This document shows, piece after piece, positions 45,761 to 57,313 of a stretch of DNA of 64,000 nt. The first letter of the stretch is position 1, and the number at the start of each line of letters is the position of its first letter. The notes beneath the pieces were generated by a model that had not been told where the DNA came from, did no database searches, and was given only the letters and a program-made list of their open reading frames with translations. Both the position numbers and the translations under genes were made by a program. This DNA comes from Pyronema omphalodes. Taxonomy: Eukaryota; Ascomycota; Pezizomycetes; Pezizales; Pyronemataceae. Where the stretch lies: positions 496,001 to 560,000 of the forward strand of contig JAJJXM010000014.1 in NCBI GenBank assembly GCA_024516155.1, written 5' to 3'.

Positions 45761-48700
45761 CTATAGATATATACCCGACATTTCAAGGAATGAAATTATA
45801 TTAGGCATCTCGGCGATAACCAAGGTCCTCCCGACGAACTCCGACCATGAACAACATCACAACAGAACACTGTAAATGTATTACACATCCCCAATACATT
45901 TGTGTCATTTGAATGAGTTATTATGGTGTTTTTTTGTCATGACTTGTGTTGCCGTGTTTGAGAGAAGCGACTGGTTGCGCCATGGTGAAGTGCACCATTA
46001 AACGTCTGGTCCTACCTTGCCTCGCGAATCTGCACGGGACTTATGTCAACTCCAAGAAAATTCAGACCAGCGAACCCACGGTCACTCGTTTGTCTTTGTG
46101 GGGGATTGAATTTTGATACGCCTTGCCTCACACGATCTGAATACCGAGGGGTCCAGGGGGACTAAACAAGGGTTTAACCCTTAGAAGCACCTCCGAACTT
46201 ATACCAACAAGGAGCACAGGGCTACAGGCGCCAATTCTATGCAATTCGAGTGCTATATGCTGACGAGCTACATCAAAAATCAGCAGTATGGACGTTAATT
46301 ACAGACTGGATTTATCATCGGCGTTATAATCCACATGTTCTGTAACGCTAAATAAGTAAACGGACGATATCGCCATACGACCAACAGATTTTATTTAATT
46401 TTATTCTCATCAACACACCCAACCTTAAGGCCATGGCGTGTGCTACAGTTTGAATATATTTCCAGAGGCTCTGGCTTTTACCTCGGTGTCTCCCTGGGAT
46501 TTGCGACAGAGCGTATATCTTGTTTTGGGCCTGTAGTTTCCTCATCGTTATATTTCAAGCTCTGTTTACTCTTTCTCCTCTCTTCTGTCTCTTTCTCCTC
46601 TCTTCTGTCTCTTTCTCCTCTCTTCTGTCTCTTTCTCCTCTCTTCTGTCTCTTTCCTCTACTTCTTCTGCCTCTCTCTTTTCTCTTCGTCTCTCAATTCT
46701 CTCTTCGCCTCTCTCCCACTCTGCCGCCCTCTTCCCTCTCTTCTATCTTCTTCTTCCGCCTCTCTCACTTCCCCCCTCGCTTCCCCCTTTCCCTCCATCT
46801 CCTCCTTTCCTTCGTCTCCTCTTATACCTCTCCCATTCTCTCCCGCACCATCTTCCCTACTATATCTTCCATTCTTATTTTCTCTGTGCTTACCTATATA
46901 TCTATCATCCATCATCTATCATCTATCTTCCATCCTTTATCTTCCATTTCCTCCCATCTTCTTACACCATTATACCTCTTGCCCATTCATCCACAACAGC
47001 TTCATAACATACCCAACAAAGAACAAACCCCTTCAAAGTTCCCCGACGACAACAGCAACAGCAACAACGACAACAGCAACAGCAACAGCAACAGCACTCC
47101 CACCACCTCACCGATGCCCCCACGGCCACGAAGTCCCATAACTACCATCCATAGAATAGGATAAGATATCTACGAAACTGCTTTGGGATAGATTCGGGCT
47201 ATAAAGGATAGATACAGACTACAGTTGCGTATCGGAACTTGTGGAAAAGCTAGCGGATTAGAGGATTAGAGGATTGGAGGATTGGATTGTGGTGTGGTGT
47301 GGGTATGAGATGGGAACTGTGGAACTGTGGAGTTGGGGGTTTGGGGGTTGAGGAATTGGAGTTGGGGAGTTGGGGAGTTGGTGAATTGGGGATTGAGGAT
47401 CCAGAGGTTCTCGCAGTATCATATATGTAGACCTCAATAGTCGATTAGAAGGAGAGGGGGTAGGGATGTTAGTTGCATTTTGTATCGATCTCCGTCTCCC
47501 GGTATATATCCGTATCAGTTACGCATTATTGATTACTTGGTATAAAACATTTGACATATCAGATACATCAAGCTATTTCAAGAGCGCCGAAAACTTTATT
47601 GCCACAATATAGCAATATGATATATCTTCAAGCACGGCAATAAGTAAATTCCTACACATAAAAATCCACCAAAATGCTTTCTGCATACTATGCAAACCCA
47701 CTCTTTCCTATCATATCATCCACGCCACCGTATTCACATTCAGCTGACGTGATGTTTGTTTATACATCCAGTGTCATCCACAACCTATTCTATAAATATA
47801 TACATATTTTGCATTATACATACGCACATCCCCACAACTTCCGAACCCTTCGAAAGTGCAGGTACATATCGACATTTCACTAACTAAACCCGTTATCCGG
47901 ATTCTCGGTAAGGTGCACCAGAAAAAATAACCTACCCATGTACCTCGCGATGATCACCACGTGTTAATGACAATTAATTTCCAGCATCTTTTTCTGAGAT
48001 CCATGTACGCATGTAGGTTATTCCAAGATGCCGGGTCGAGTCTAAGGTGTAGGAAGTAGGAAATCATATAGAAGCACTCGGGACTTGGCATTTACGTCAC
48101 GACGTGAACAGGTTTGTGAAGTTATGGACGTGGAGTTACAATATGCGCCGGACGTGTATTGGAAAAAAAAAAAAACATATCGCCCGACTAAATAAACTAC
48201 CAAAATGCTTTTGAAAAAAAAAAAAGAAATAAACTAGTTTTTATATGAGGTTCTCGTTATCCTTATCTCTAGCCCGTTAAATGTTGATCTCGCTTGATCC
48301 ACGGCTTGTATACGGCTTGTATTCGTAGTGTCCGCATCCCACCTATTGTATATCCTGTTTTATCAATCATACTCGTACCCCTTATCCTGTCTGTTATTAA
48401 TCCTTCGCTCCCTTCCTAACCTATCGCTCCTGATCCAATCATGCCCATATCATCTCCTTCGCCTATTCCCAGCCACGGCCCTCTCTGTATGTCCATATTT
48501 TCCATAAGGAGGACCCCATACACCCCTACTACTCTCGCCAGAGTCCCCCAGCCTTTCCCACCGTCGGTACTAACCATCATTATTCAGCTTCTTCCCTGAT
48601 GGAGTTCTAACGAATAAATAGGTCCGAGTTTATAGGACTCGATGAGGCCATAGCAATGTATCCTGATGCGGGCGAACGCGGAGTTGTGTATTACCGATAT

Positions 48701-49289
48701 CGATGATCCGTCAGCGGCAGAGTAGACAGCGTGCATGCGTTGGCATAACGTGAGATTGGCAGTTTTGGTAGCTCTGGCAGCCTCTGCGTATTAATCGCGC
48801 TCTGAGGTGGTATCAATGGTTCCTTGAGTATCATTAGACTCTGGTGCTGTAAACGGTGGGAGCCATAACGAAGAAAATAACCCACAGGAGGGGATGCGAC
48901 GGAAGATATCTGTGAAAACACTGTAGCAGGGGTTTGTGCTGTGGGGTGTCGACTTTCAAAACCGTAGTAGAAGATAAAGGGTTTACTGTTCTGAGTGATA
49001 GAGGTTATCGGAGATCTTCCATGTGGGAGTGGCTTCCTGGGTTATAGGTTGTTGTTGGATAGAGTTGAAGGTACAATCCATCAGAGATGAATCTTTGGTG
49101 GGTCGAGATCAGTATGTTATGACCAGTATGTGCGGTGGATGCACGAGCTGCTAATATGTAGTAATCAGAATATCGGTAAACGACATGGTAGGATGCTTTA
49201 TTTGGCTGCTCCTGCTCTGTAATAGTGGTTCTAATTTCGTGAAGAGGGCCATCCTCTCGCTGCTATGTGCAACAATGATCAATATCCAT
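45761..49289. repeat. Low-complexity intergenic region
   Basis: About five copies of a 20-nt CTTTCTCCTCTCTTCTGTCT unit lie at about 46560-46655, inside a long CT-rich tract running to about 46980. (CAACAG)n lies at about 47047-47095. GGATTAGAGGATTGG and GTTGGGGA units lie at about 47260-47395. Frames through these tracts are artefacts of composition. No gene is seen. Confidence 0.65.
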
Positions 49290-50027
49290 TTAATCGCCTT
49301 CCATATCATCGTCGTCTTCATCATAATCTTCATCGTAGTCCTCATCGTAGTGTTCATTACCACTCCCTTCCTCTTCCTCTCTTGCCAATCGGTTCCTTTC
49401 TTCCTCTTCTCTCTTTTTTATTTTCCATCCGGGTTTCGGTCCTCTTTTATTCTGTAAATGCCTCGGTTTTCTTCTCACTCTGATCCGCTTCTTTGGCGGT
49501 TGTTTAATCCTTCCAAACGGCGGTTGCGATAGCGAGCAATTTTCGATAGCTGTCAGTGTTGCATTAGGTCCATCTGATTTCAGTGGCAGTAACATAGCAT
49601 TTTTGTGTGTGCAGGCCTTCTAATCGTGTTAGCCATGACGTCACCCTTATAGCGACAGTGAGCGTAGCCACGCCGCATAAAAGGTGGCTAGACACTGCGA
49701 CAGCGACAGTAGAGCAGCGCACGCGGGAGTAACACATACATGACCTTTCCGACATGGCTCGCAGGCGCGCCATACTGGAATTTGTGGTTTTTGTGTAAGA
49801 CTTGGACCTTCCACACTCGCTGGAGTAATGACCGGCGTGAAGCGTAACGCGCGCACCGGGCTTATCGCGGCGTGGGTTTCGGCGTGGATCGGGGTGGCTT
49901 GGCTTTGTGGCGCGACAGGCGACCGGGGGATAATGGCGCCCGTCTTCGGATCGGTATCGTCGGCGTTGAGGATATTTGGATACTCTGTCCTCATGTTATC
50001 GTTATAAGGATAGAGGAAGAGTTTCAT
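49290..50027 (-). CDS. Possible small regulator-like protein with half zinc-cluster motif
   Basis: Tentative two-exon model (50027-49745, 49573-49290; 188 aa). Exon 1 is GC-rich with coding-like composition. It ends in VWRACEPCRK, which is how the first half of many Zn2Cys6 DNA-binding domains reads. Exon 2 is strongly basic (PPKKRIRVRRKPR, NKRGPKPGWKIKK) and then strongly acidic (YDEDYDEDYDEDDDDMEGD). The other four cysteines of a Zn2Cys6 cluster are not found in order, so either the splicing is different or the domain is broken. No enzyme or transport motif is present. It lies about 600 bp downstream of the deaminase on the same strand. Confidence 0.3.
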
Positions 50028-50631
50028 GAAGTGAAAATATTTAAAAGGAGGAGGCGGAGGCGAAAATTGAGTGGCTCGATGGTTATCAGTTGTCATGGAT
50101 ACTTTTTTCAGTTCCCACTACATATGTGTAAACCCGTTTGGCCACGGATGGCCTTCGGGATTAAGAACTACTCAAGGCATCATTTGACAGCAAACATTGT
50201 ATTGGAGGGGTAGAGAAGTCGAGGAGTGTTTCATGATATGCGGCATTCTGGAGATGGAAACTGTGTGGCGCCACTGCAAAAATGTGGATGATGGATGAAG
50301 GTCATGGAATTTGACTGTCACGCATTTGGACACTGATTTGTCATGCAGAAACATTCCTTCGACACTGTGGAGGGTGAGCTTTTAAAACACTGGCATGGGA
50401 CTCGGCCCGAAGTTAGTCACACATTTAACCTGACTCGGGCTCGGGACCGCGTACTCACTGAAGCTTGACTGTGATACTTTTCCAAATGAAAGTCTTGTTT
50501 TGAGGTATACTGCGGCTAAAACCGTACAAAATATGTAAGACGAAAAATAATCCTTCGGTATTGATTATTCTGAATGAGCCAGTCGGAAAAGGCATGTACA
50601 TTTCCGCTTGCTGCTCGCAGGAGAAATCTGG
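50028..50631. other. Intergenic spacer
   Basis: No feature is supported. The sequence has ordinary composition between two minus-strand genes. Confidence 0.4.
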
Positions 50632-52657
50632 TCAGTTTTCGTCGGTCTCTCCTTTGCCGTCAGTTTTCTCAACAATCTCCAAAATCTCCCATCTCATGAA
50701 CTGCATCATATTCTCCATTACAACCTCACGGTCAGAATTCTCGCGATGCTGTGGTATGCGCCCAGGCAAAAATATTTCCTTATGGCATCCGCGTAACTCT
50801 ATCTTAAGCCCTCTCAGCGACGAAAAATAAAGCTGACAGAGATAGCATGCATCCTTAGAACAACCTATGTAACGATGGGTAGGGAAGAAAAAGCGGTGGT
50901 TCTCTCTGCGGAAATAATTTACAAGAGCCGTTTCCGCGTGAACAATCGTTTGTGCCTTCGAGAGGTTGCGGTCTAAGCGACGGTGGATTACGTCCACGTC
51001 TTGGCGTTGAAGGAGCTCTAAACAATGAGCCTGTACTCGCTGATCAACCGAAAACACTACAGGAACGATTGTAGAAATGCTCCGACAAATCTGTGGCATT
51101 TTTGGCCCGGAAATTGACATCCGAGGTGCAGAAGGAATGACCTCCACTCGAATGTTTTTAAAGAGCTCACGGTAGAGACGTAAGGTGCGTATTAATATTT
51201 TCGTAACCGAGAAGACGCTAGCCAGAAGAACCAAGAAGTGACGAATTTGTGATATGGATCTTTTTTTCGGAAATTGTTTTTCGTATGTTTGCTGCAAGTG
51301 TTTAATACCGTCGTGAGTAATAATGCCATGACAGGCGCGGCACACATAGTGTGGATCGGGGTCGGAGACAATATGTTGTAGGCTCCGCAATGTACCCATG
51401 GAAATCTCATCTACATCTCAATTAGTCTCACGTTGAACCAAAATTTTGAGCCCTAGAATATGTACCAAGCTTGTTTTCCTTGATGAGGGGTGAAACCAAG
51501 ATTCTGAGAGCATTTTGTGAGACATCAATCCGCCGAGACCCCATAATGACCAATATTCGGACAATATCTGACTCCAAGTTTTCTTCCATCTCACTGCCAA
51601 AGTTAAATCGCTTCAACCTTTCCAATATCTGCTGTGCGTGTGCAAAGGTTTCTTTTTCCATGGAAGAGTTCGAAACCAATAACAGAACCGGCCCGTTATC
51701 ATCTCTCAAAGCAGAGGCAGTTACTGTTTTGCTGCTCGGTCCAGTATCAAATATAAAGGCGACAGAATCCAGAAATCTATCGAGTAGCTCATCCGGGGAA
51801 TATTCACTGGAATTGATGTATGGGCGATGAGGGTCAGATCCAAAATTCGAAACAGCACGACGAAGTAATGAAGTACAGAAGAAACGCTGGTCTATGGAGA
51901 GACCGGTATCTTCAATACTTTGAGGCTCTGCAGGAACGTCTGGTGTTTCCGTTATGTAAGTTACTGGAATCGATAAAGGGTGCTCGAAAAACTTCTGCTG
52001 TAATCCAGTTTCAATTTTTGCAAATCGTTCGTTTTTAGACTTATCAACAATCTGAGTCTTTTTTACTTGTGAAACTTGGGCCTCCTTTGGTTTCTTCTCG
52101 ATCGGCGTTTTGGCTGATGATATTTGTGTATTCTCGGCGTGACCAAGAGATGTAAAGTTTGAGCCTGTTTTAAAGTCCTTATTTTTCTGGGCTGGTGGAG
52201 GCACTTCCGTATCTTTCGTCTTTTTTGAGGTATTCATCGATAGTTTGTCCGGATTTTTTCGATTTTCCCCTTTGGTAGTTAATGCTGTGGGAGTCGCTGC
52301 ATTTTTCTGGGCCTCTGTTGCATCCGACAGCGCTTTCTTCTTCGATTTCTTCGCTTTAACATCTTTAATTTGTATTCCATCTTTTGGTGTCGGATCTGGA
52401 CGTTCATTCGGTTCACCTTTCCCCTTCTCCTTGGCAGAGGCTGATTTCTTGTTTGACGATGTGGCTTTCGATTCCGCTTGAGGTTCTTTTGGTATCGATA
52501 CAGGTGCTATAGATGCTGCTGCATTTTTCTTTCTTCCGGCTAGAGTACTTGAGGAGCTGAATGATGCAATCGGGATGCCAGAGGTACCGATTGTATTACG
52601 TAAGAAGACAGACGTTAGAATGGCCGGTCGTAATATTGGGTCTTTTCTCCGGACCAT
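50632..52657 (-). CDS. OTT_1508-like (CDA-superfamily) deaminase domain protein
   Basis: Two minus-strand exons (52657-51466 and 51410-50632) join in phase across a 55-nt intron (GTACAT, CTAAT, GTAG) to give 656 aa. Residues about 30-200 are Lys/Ser/Pro-rich and probably disordered. The middle has conserved-looking text (IDQRFFCTSLLRRAV, SPDELLDRFLDSVAFIFD, VTASALRDDNGPVLLLVSN). The C-terminal zinc deaminase core shows TIVHAETALVNYF (His and catalytic Glu) and YIGCSKDACYLCQLYF (CYLC metal pair). This pairing matches the OTT_1508-like deaminase family known from fungi, whose substrate is not established; a nucleic acid is often proposed. All catalytic residues are present. The frame is open further upstream (in-frame ATG near 52879), but 52657 has the better start context (CAGCATGG). 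Confidence 0.85.
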
Positions 52658-54184
52658 GCTGATGATTGAACAGTCGAGTCTTTTGTGAGCCTGCGCGCGA
52701 CGTCTTGCAGTAATCCATCGACATGCCAATAGTACGAGCATCTTGGTCGGTATTCGGATGATGCGAGCTGACCAGTTTCGACAGCGGGGAGGCCAGAGAA
52801 CCGTAAGTTGACAGGAGGGCACACTTTGAAAGTTGGAAAGTTTCTGATGCGGGAATTCTGAGTTTGCGTTACACGACATCTCGGCCCGATCCGCCGCAGC
52901 ACCAATCGGAATGTGGCCGGGATCGTCCAAAACCTAGCCTCCAGACCAGTCGTTTTCTTGTTGCATATGAGCCTGTCCGTCAAAGTCGAAAGAGTATCCG
53001 CTTTCATCCAATGTTGTATATAAGTTGGGATGTGGCAGAAATGTTGGAACGGGGATTCGATATTTGTTTCGTAGGACATCCAGACATAATATAGTGCATA
53101 TACACTGTCAGAGAACCCACCGGTATATTTTAAACAAATTATAGATTTGTAAGAACGAGCTTATCTGGAATTACTCGGTTCTAAAAATGCGGGGACTCGA
53201 TATTCCGTGCCACGGATTAGTCGACATTTCCGCAAGCTGTGTTGGCGCTGAAGGCTATAGAACGTAATTACAGAGAATTATTCCGCACTGGATAAAAGAA
53301 TGATTTGATTAGTTACGTTATACATTCAAAAACCAACATAAAGATGTGCAAACAAATAGCCAGGTACGTTTCAAGATAGAACTTAACAAACAAGATAGCT
53401 TGGCGTTTGGATGGATCTTGATGAACTAATCTGGTTGTACGCATATTTCTGGCTTATTTTGCATTGACGTCACCGCTTTCTTGAAGCTGAACTAAGTCAT
53501 GGTTAGTTGATCGTCGCCGTCGGGGAGCACAACATGAAGAATTCAAATCTTAAAGGTCCGGCAGATTCGACAACAGACACCGAAACCTCATAAATCTTTG
53601 ATATTTTTGCAATAATTAAGAAAATTTTTCAAGTGTAGATAAATGAAAAGTGGAGGTGGATGGAGTTGTGGTTGAATGAAGGCGTAGACCTGATTCTAGC
53701 ACAATCGAGCACAGCGCTTAATTAAACTTCCGCGTACTAGGGAGGCGCCCAGCCTCAATTAGCCGCTCACATCCGTGCATATTCGCATCGCAGCTCGTTC
53801 CAGAAAGCTGCAATCGCACGATTCATCATGTAAAAGTTGTAAATACTTGAAGAAAGCTTATTCAACATTTCTCAGTTTTCATTTAATGCATTGCTACTCG
53901 CTAGGAATTGGAGATGTATTATTACTAATTTTTAAACCCGTAGTAACCGAGCCTAGCTTGATTACTGTACGGTACAGAAAATGACAATGACAACAGATAA
54001 TTCGCAAAAAGTGAGAGAGAACCCCATAAATCCTATGAACCCCTCAAAACACCGAGAGTATTTCATAACTACCACCATTTTTTTTTATCGGCGCATCCCT
54101 CCACCGATTTGTTTTTAATTTTTCCTTCCCATGACAAAGAGCGAATACTCTCCAAGCGCTAGGGCAGAAACTCCGCATCAACAC
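52658..54184. other. Intergenic; no supported gene
   Basis: 52658-52930 continues the deaminase frame upstream but looks unlike protein, and I treat it as leader. The rest is AT-rich with no motif. A poly-T tract lies at about 54079-54087. Confidence 0.4.
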
Positions 54185-55012
54185 TTAAGCCTCGACTCCA
54201 AACTCGTAATCATTCTCATCGACATATTCGTCATCGAACAAATCGGCAACCAAATCCTGGTCGCCAAAGACATCATCAGTCATATCCTCATCATCCTGAT
54301 GATCCTCATCATATTCCGCCGCACGACATCTAGGATGATCACAAGAAGTAATACCACCCGGTTCACACCGACAACCAAAAGCAGCCAAGTTCATAGCCTC
54401 CTCACACTCGGGGCATGGCATGACTCCTCCATCATAGCACTCGTCGCATCCCATGGGAAGACTTGGAGACGGCTGAGGGGAAGAAAAGGCAGTAGGAGCG
54501 ATGGAAGATGTCTGCACAGATGAAGGAAAAGCAGTTGAAATGGACAAAGCCTGAAGTTCAGCGGTAGCTGCGGCTACACCGGCTTCTTCGGCTTCTTGTC
54601 TCCTGGTGCGCTCGAGGAGGTCAAGGGCGGTAATCCATCTCTCTACTCTGCCTTGGGAGATGGCGGAAGCGGAGAGGGGAGTTGAAGGCGGTTGGAACAT
54701 GGTGGGGGCCTGCTCGGTTGGAGAAGTTGTGGGAAATGCTTGGGTGTTGACAACTCGATTGTGCATTCCGTTAATGACTTGCCGAGCCAGCTGATCCTCA
54801 ATGTCGACGTTGTTAGCGGTGGCGCGCGCGATGTTTCTCAAGTCGTTGTAGGAGCGTGCGGTAGCGCGGGCTCCTCCAGCGCGGGGACCAGGAAGGCGCA
54901 GAGAAGGAGTAGACTGTCTACGGGCAACTGCAGAGGTTAGGTGATGCCAGTTCATAGAAGGTGGAATGTACTTACTGCCGTTACCAGAGGTGGGACGCAG
55001 GGCATTAGGCAT
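54185..55012 (-). CDS. Cys-rich acidic-tail protein (uncharacterised)
   Basis: Two exons on the minus strand (55012-54976 and 54927-54185) give 259 aa. The 48-nt intron has near-ideal signals (GTAAGT, CACCTAACC, GCAG), has no stop and is a multiple of three, so unspliced mRNA would encode a 275-aa form. Ser/Thr/Pro-rich sequence with Ala-rich helices (about 40-150) is followed by a compact Cys cluster (about 174-208). The cluster is CDECYDGGVMPCPEC, then CRCEPGGITSCDHPRC, resembling zinc-binding CxxC repeats. A very acidic C-terminus follows (DEDHQDDEDMTDDVF). I do not recognise a named family. A nuclear or chaperone-like adaptor would fit, but nothing proves it. The gene lies upstream of and parallel to the deaminase. 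Confidence 0.85.
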   Translation of the reverse strand: MPNALRPTSGNGSKYIPPSMNWHHLTSAVARRQSTPSLRLPGPRAGGARATARSYNDLRNIARATANNVDIEDQLARQVINGMHNRVVNTQAFPTTSPTEQAPTMFQPPSTPLSASAISQGRVERWITALDLLERTRRQEAEEAGVAAATAELQALSISTAFPSSVQTSSIAPTAFSSPQPSPSLPMGCDECYDGGVMPCPECEEAMNLAAFGCRCEPGGITSCDHPRCRAAEYDEDHQDDEDMTDDVFGDQDLVADLFDDEYVDENDYEFGVEA

Positions 55013-57109
55013 CTTGTCTGGAAGTATAGAATGTAATTCTAGTGATTCACAGTTCTTTGATGATTCAATGAGGAGCCGTAGATAGGAGAGATGGAAGTAT
55101 CTGTCGTCGTCGTCGGTAATGATACCTCGTCAACACACTCGTCGAAGAAAAGACTCGTTTGTAGGAGTCTGGAGAACGCGATCTGTCGAGTGGTGTATCG
55201 AGAGACTGAGGAATCGAGAGATCGAGAGCGCGAGAGAAAGGAAAACCTCAAGTAAACAGAATAAGAGTTGAAAAAAGGCTTTTCAGGGGGTTCTGGGTCA
55301 ACATCAATTCTTCATTGTGCTCTGAAGCTGTAGAGGTATGGATGTTAAAGCGGTGATGTTTCCCTTGTCTTGATATGTGGTTGTTTTCAGCGACTGTTTT
55401 TGTAGATACACACCAGTGATTCATGGCATCTTAGAGTTTATCCGAATTTACTTTTGAAAGAAATTGATATGAAGGCTTACGAAATCCTTATCAGGAAATC
55501 ATAATATGAAGATATCATCGTGGGCCCTGGGTCCTGGTGGCTTTATCTCAATCAACGCTGGTTAACAGTAGTTATGGGTTTTCAAAGCGTACCAACAGAA
55601 AATATGCAATGTGAAAACCACTAGAATATATACGAATCATCAATATTTTCGATACAGAAACTTAATCGCAGTCGATGACGTTGCCTTTGATGCCATGGTA
55701 GGCCTAAGCATGAGTCGTAAGTCATGAAGCAGAAAGGGGTGCGGGAGGAAGTTCAATAAGAACGGGTGTATAGCGGGCTTTTATGTATACCTGGGACTAT
55801 GATGCGTTCGAGTCTGGAGAATTGATGGGTCTGGTTCTAATTATGGGACCTCACATGATTAGTCTAGTTTCTGAGTGCATGACGCAAGAAAAAAAGAAAA
55901 AGCTTAAAACAATGAAATTAAAGCCAGCAAAAGTTGCTCTTCGTCATGAACGCCTTTCGGCTGTTTATGTATATACGGCCTGTTGAAGGGCGGACTTATC
56001 GGTAAAGAGATGAAAATTACATTTCCAGCTGATGTAACACCGTAGGTTGAGCGTCTTCCAGCAGCGCTCAGCGGCGGCAGGAAAATCGGAGGATCATTAG
56101 TAGAAGACGTTTAGCAGAAAGACGATGAAGAGGTGTATTCAGATGATGCACAGGGAGCTATTGTGAAGGATAATATTTTATTAGAAAACTTCACAATCTC
56201 AATGATCAAGATGAGCAATTTTGATATTACAAAACTTCATGACTTTGTTCCCGAAAATAAAGAGCTAAACGACGGGTAATGGCGAAAACTTCCCCGGATT
56301 GTGCAAGTTCCTAATACATCGTAGGCCATCGAGTGAAGTTTCAACGAGAAAATAGATATTCACTTTACTATAATCGATACACTTTGGTTCGGGATTTTTT
56401 AAACTCAATTTTGTACCGAGAGGCAGAATTTCGCCGGTAAACTTTATAGAGTACGAGTACATACACCGATAAATGCTTGTTAGTTACCCGCTCATCATTC
56501 CTTGACCCCTGTATATATTGTGTAGTTCCATCAACGCCATTATTGGTTCTACACCGAAAGCCTTCTCATCTCCACCGACCTCCACTTTACTACCGTGATC
56601 TCAACACTTTTTCTCTTCTATCCGTCCCTGGGAGATTTTCTCGGTACTTTGTTGTGAGACAGAAATATACTCGACACGCCTACACAACCTTATCATGTGG
56701 CGCAAATCTGGCATAAACTGTGGCGCCAGCAAACTGGGCACACGTCACACTCCTTACCTCGCGTTAGATGAGCTATCCCATACTAACCGTAGATGTACTA
56801 ACAAACACCCCCCGCCTTCGCGTGTGCGTCGCGTCAACCAGGATGAGATTAGTGAACACGAAACAAGAACAGCTGACACGGATGCCAGCTTGTCTTGTCG
56901 CAGTTGTGACATTCGTGTCTGGAGTTTTTTCTTCACTCTATCTCGCTGTTCTCCATTGAACTGGTCCTTTAATATTGCTTATCGTCGCTGAACTCGACAT
57001 CCTTTCTCTTCCCGTCGTTTCGCTTTACCTCCGCCGTTAAGACACTCCAGAGTCCCCAACCGTTACTTTCACGAGAACTCGAAGCGCTAGCTCATACAGC
57101 TCATTCATA
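55013..57109. other. Intergenic between divergent genes
   Basis: The left part is the leader and promoter of the Cys-rich gene, and the right part leads to the first micro-protein. Short frames (for example 55783-55986 and 56695-56991) lack motifs. No repeats of note were seen. Confidence 0.4.
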
Positions 57110-57313
57110 ATGAACGATCTCCTCGACGGTATTATTACGAACCTGGTCGTCAAGTTTTTCCTGCGATTTATAGCGCCGTACCCGATACAGCTCATACTCG
57201 GGATTGTTGCGATTTATTGGGGATACTACACTTATTATGTGAAACGTGGGTATTCGTTACGGGGAAAGGGCAAGTTACTGATAAGTGAACAGAAGCGTCG
57301 AAGATTGCTTTAG
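57110..57313 (+). CDS. Micro-protein A, single-pass membrane (uncharacterised)
   Basis: The product is 67 aa from the ATG at 57110. It has an amphipathic N-terminus (DGIITNLVVKFFLRF), the motif APYP, a hydrophobic helix (about 27-43) and a basic tail (YVKRG, EQKRRRLL). It aligns without gaps over 47 residues with micro-protein B at 58766: about 23 are identical, including D-IIT-L-VKFFL, PYP, LI-GI and a final KR. The DNA differs mostly at third codon positions across these conserved stretches, which supports translation and purifying selection. Size and topology suggest a small organelle-membrane subunit or regulator. No family is recognised. Confidence 0.75.
   Translation: MNDLLDGIITNLVVKFFLRFIAPYPIQLILGIVAIYWGYYTYYVKRGYSLRGKGKLLISEQKRRRLL

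Noticed and set aside
46658..46915. Purine-rich antisense frame (Glu/Arg/Gly)
   Set aside because: It is the complement of the same CT tract and purely compositional.
46440..47164. Two long overlapping frames rich in Ser/Leu/Phe/Pro
   Set aside because: Both are translations of a CT-rich microsatellite tract in different phases, with no unique-sequence domain.
52658..52930. N-terminal extension of the deaminase frame
   Set aside because: No ATG exists at its far end, the sequence is unlike protein, and a good start occurs at 52657; a missed upstream exon cannot be excluded.
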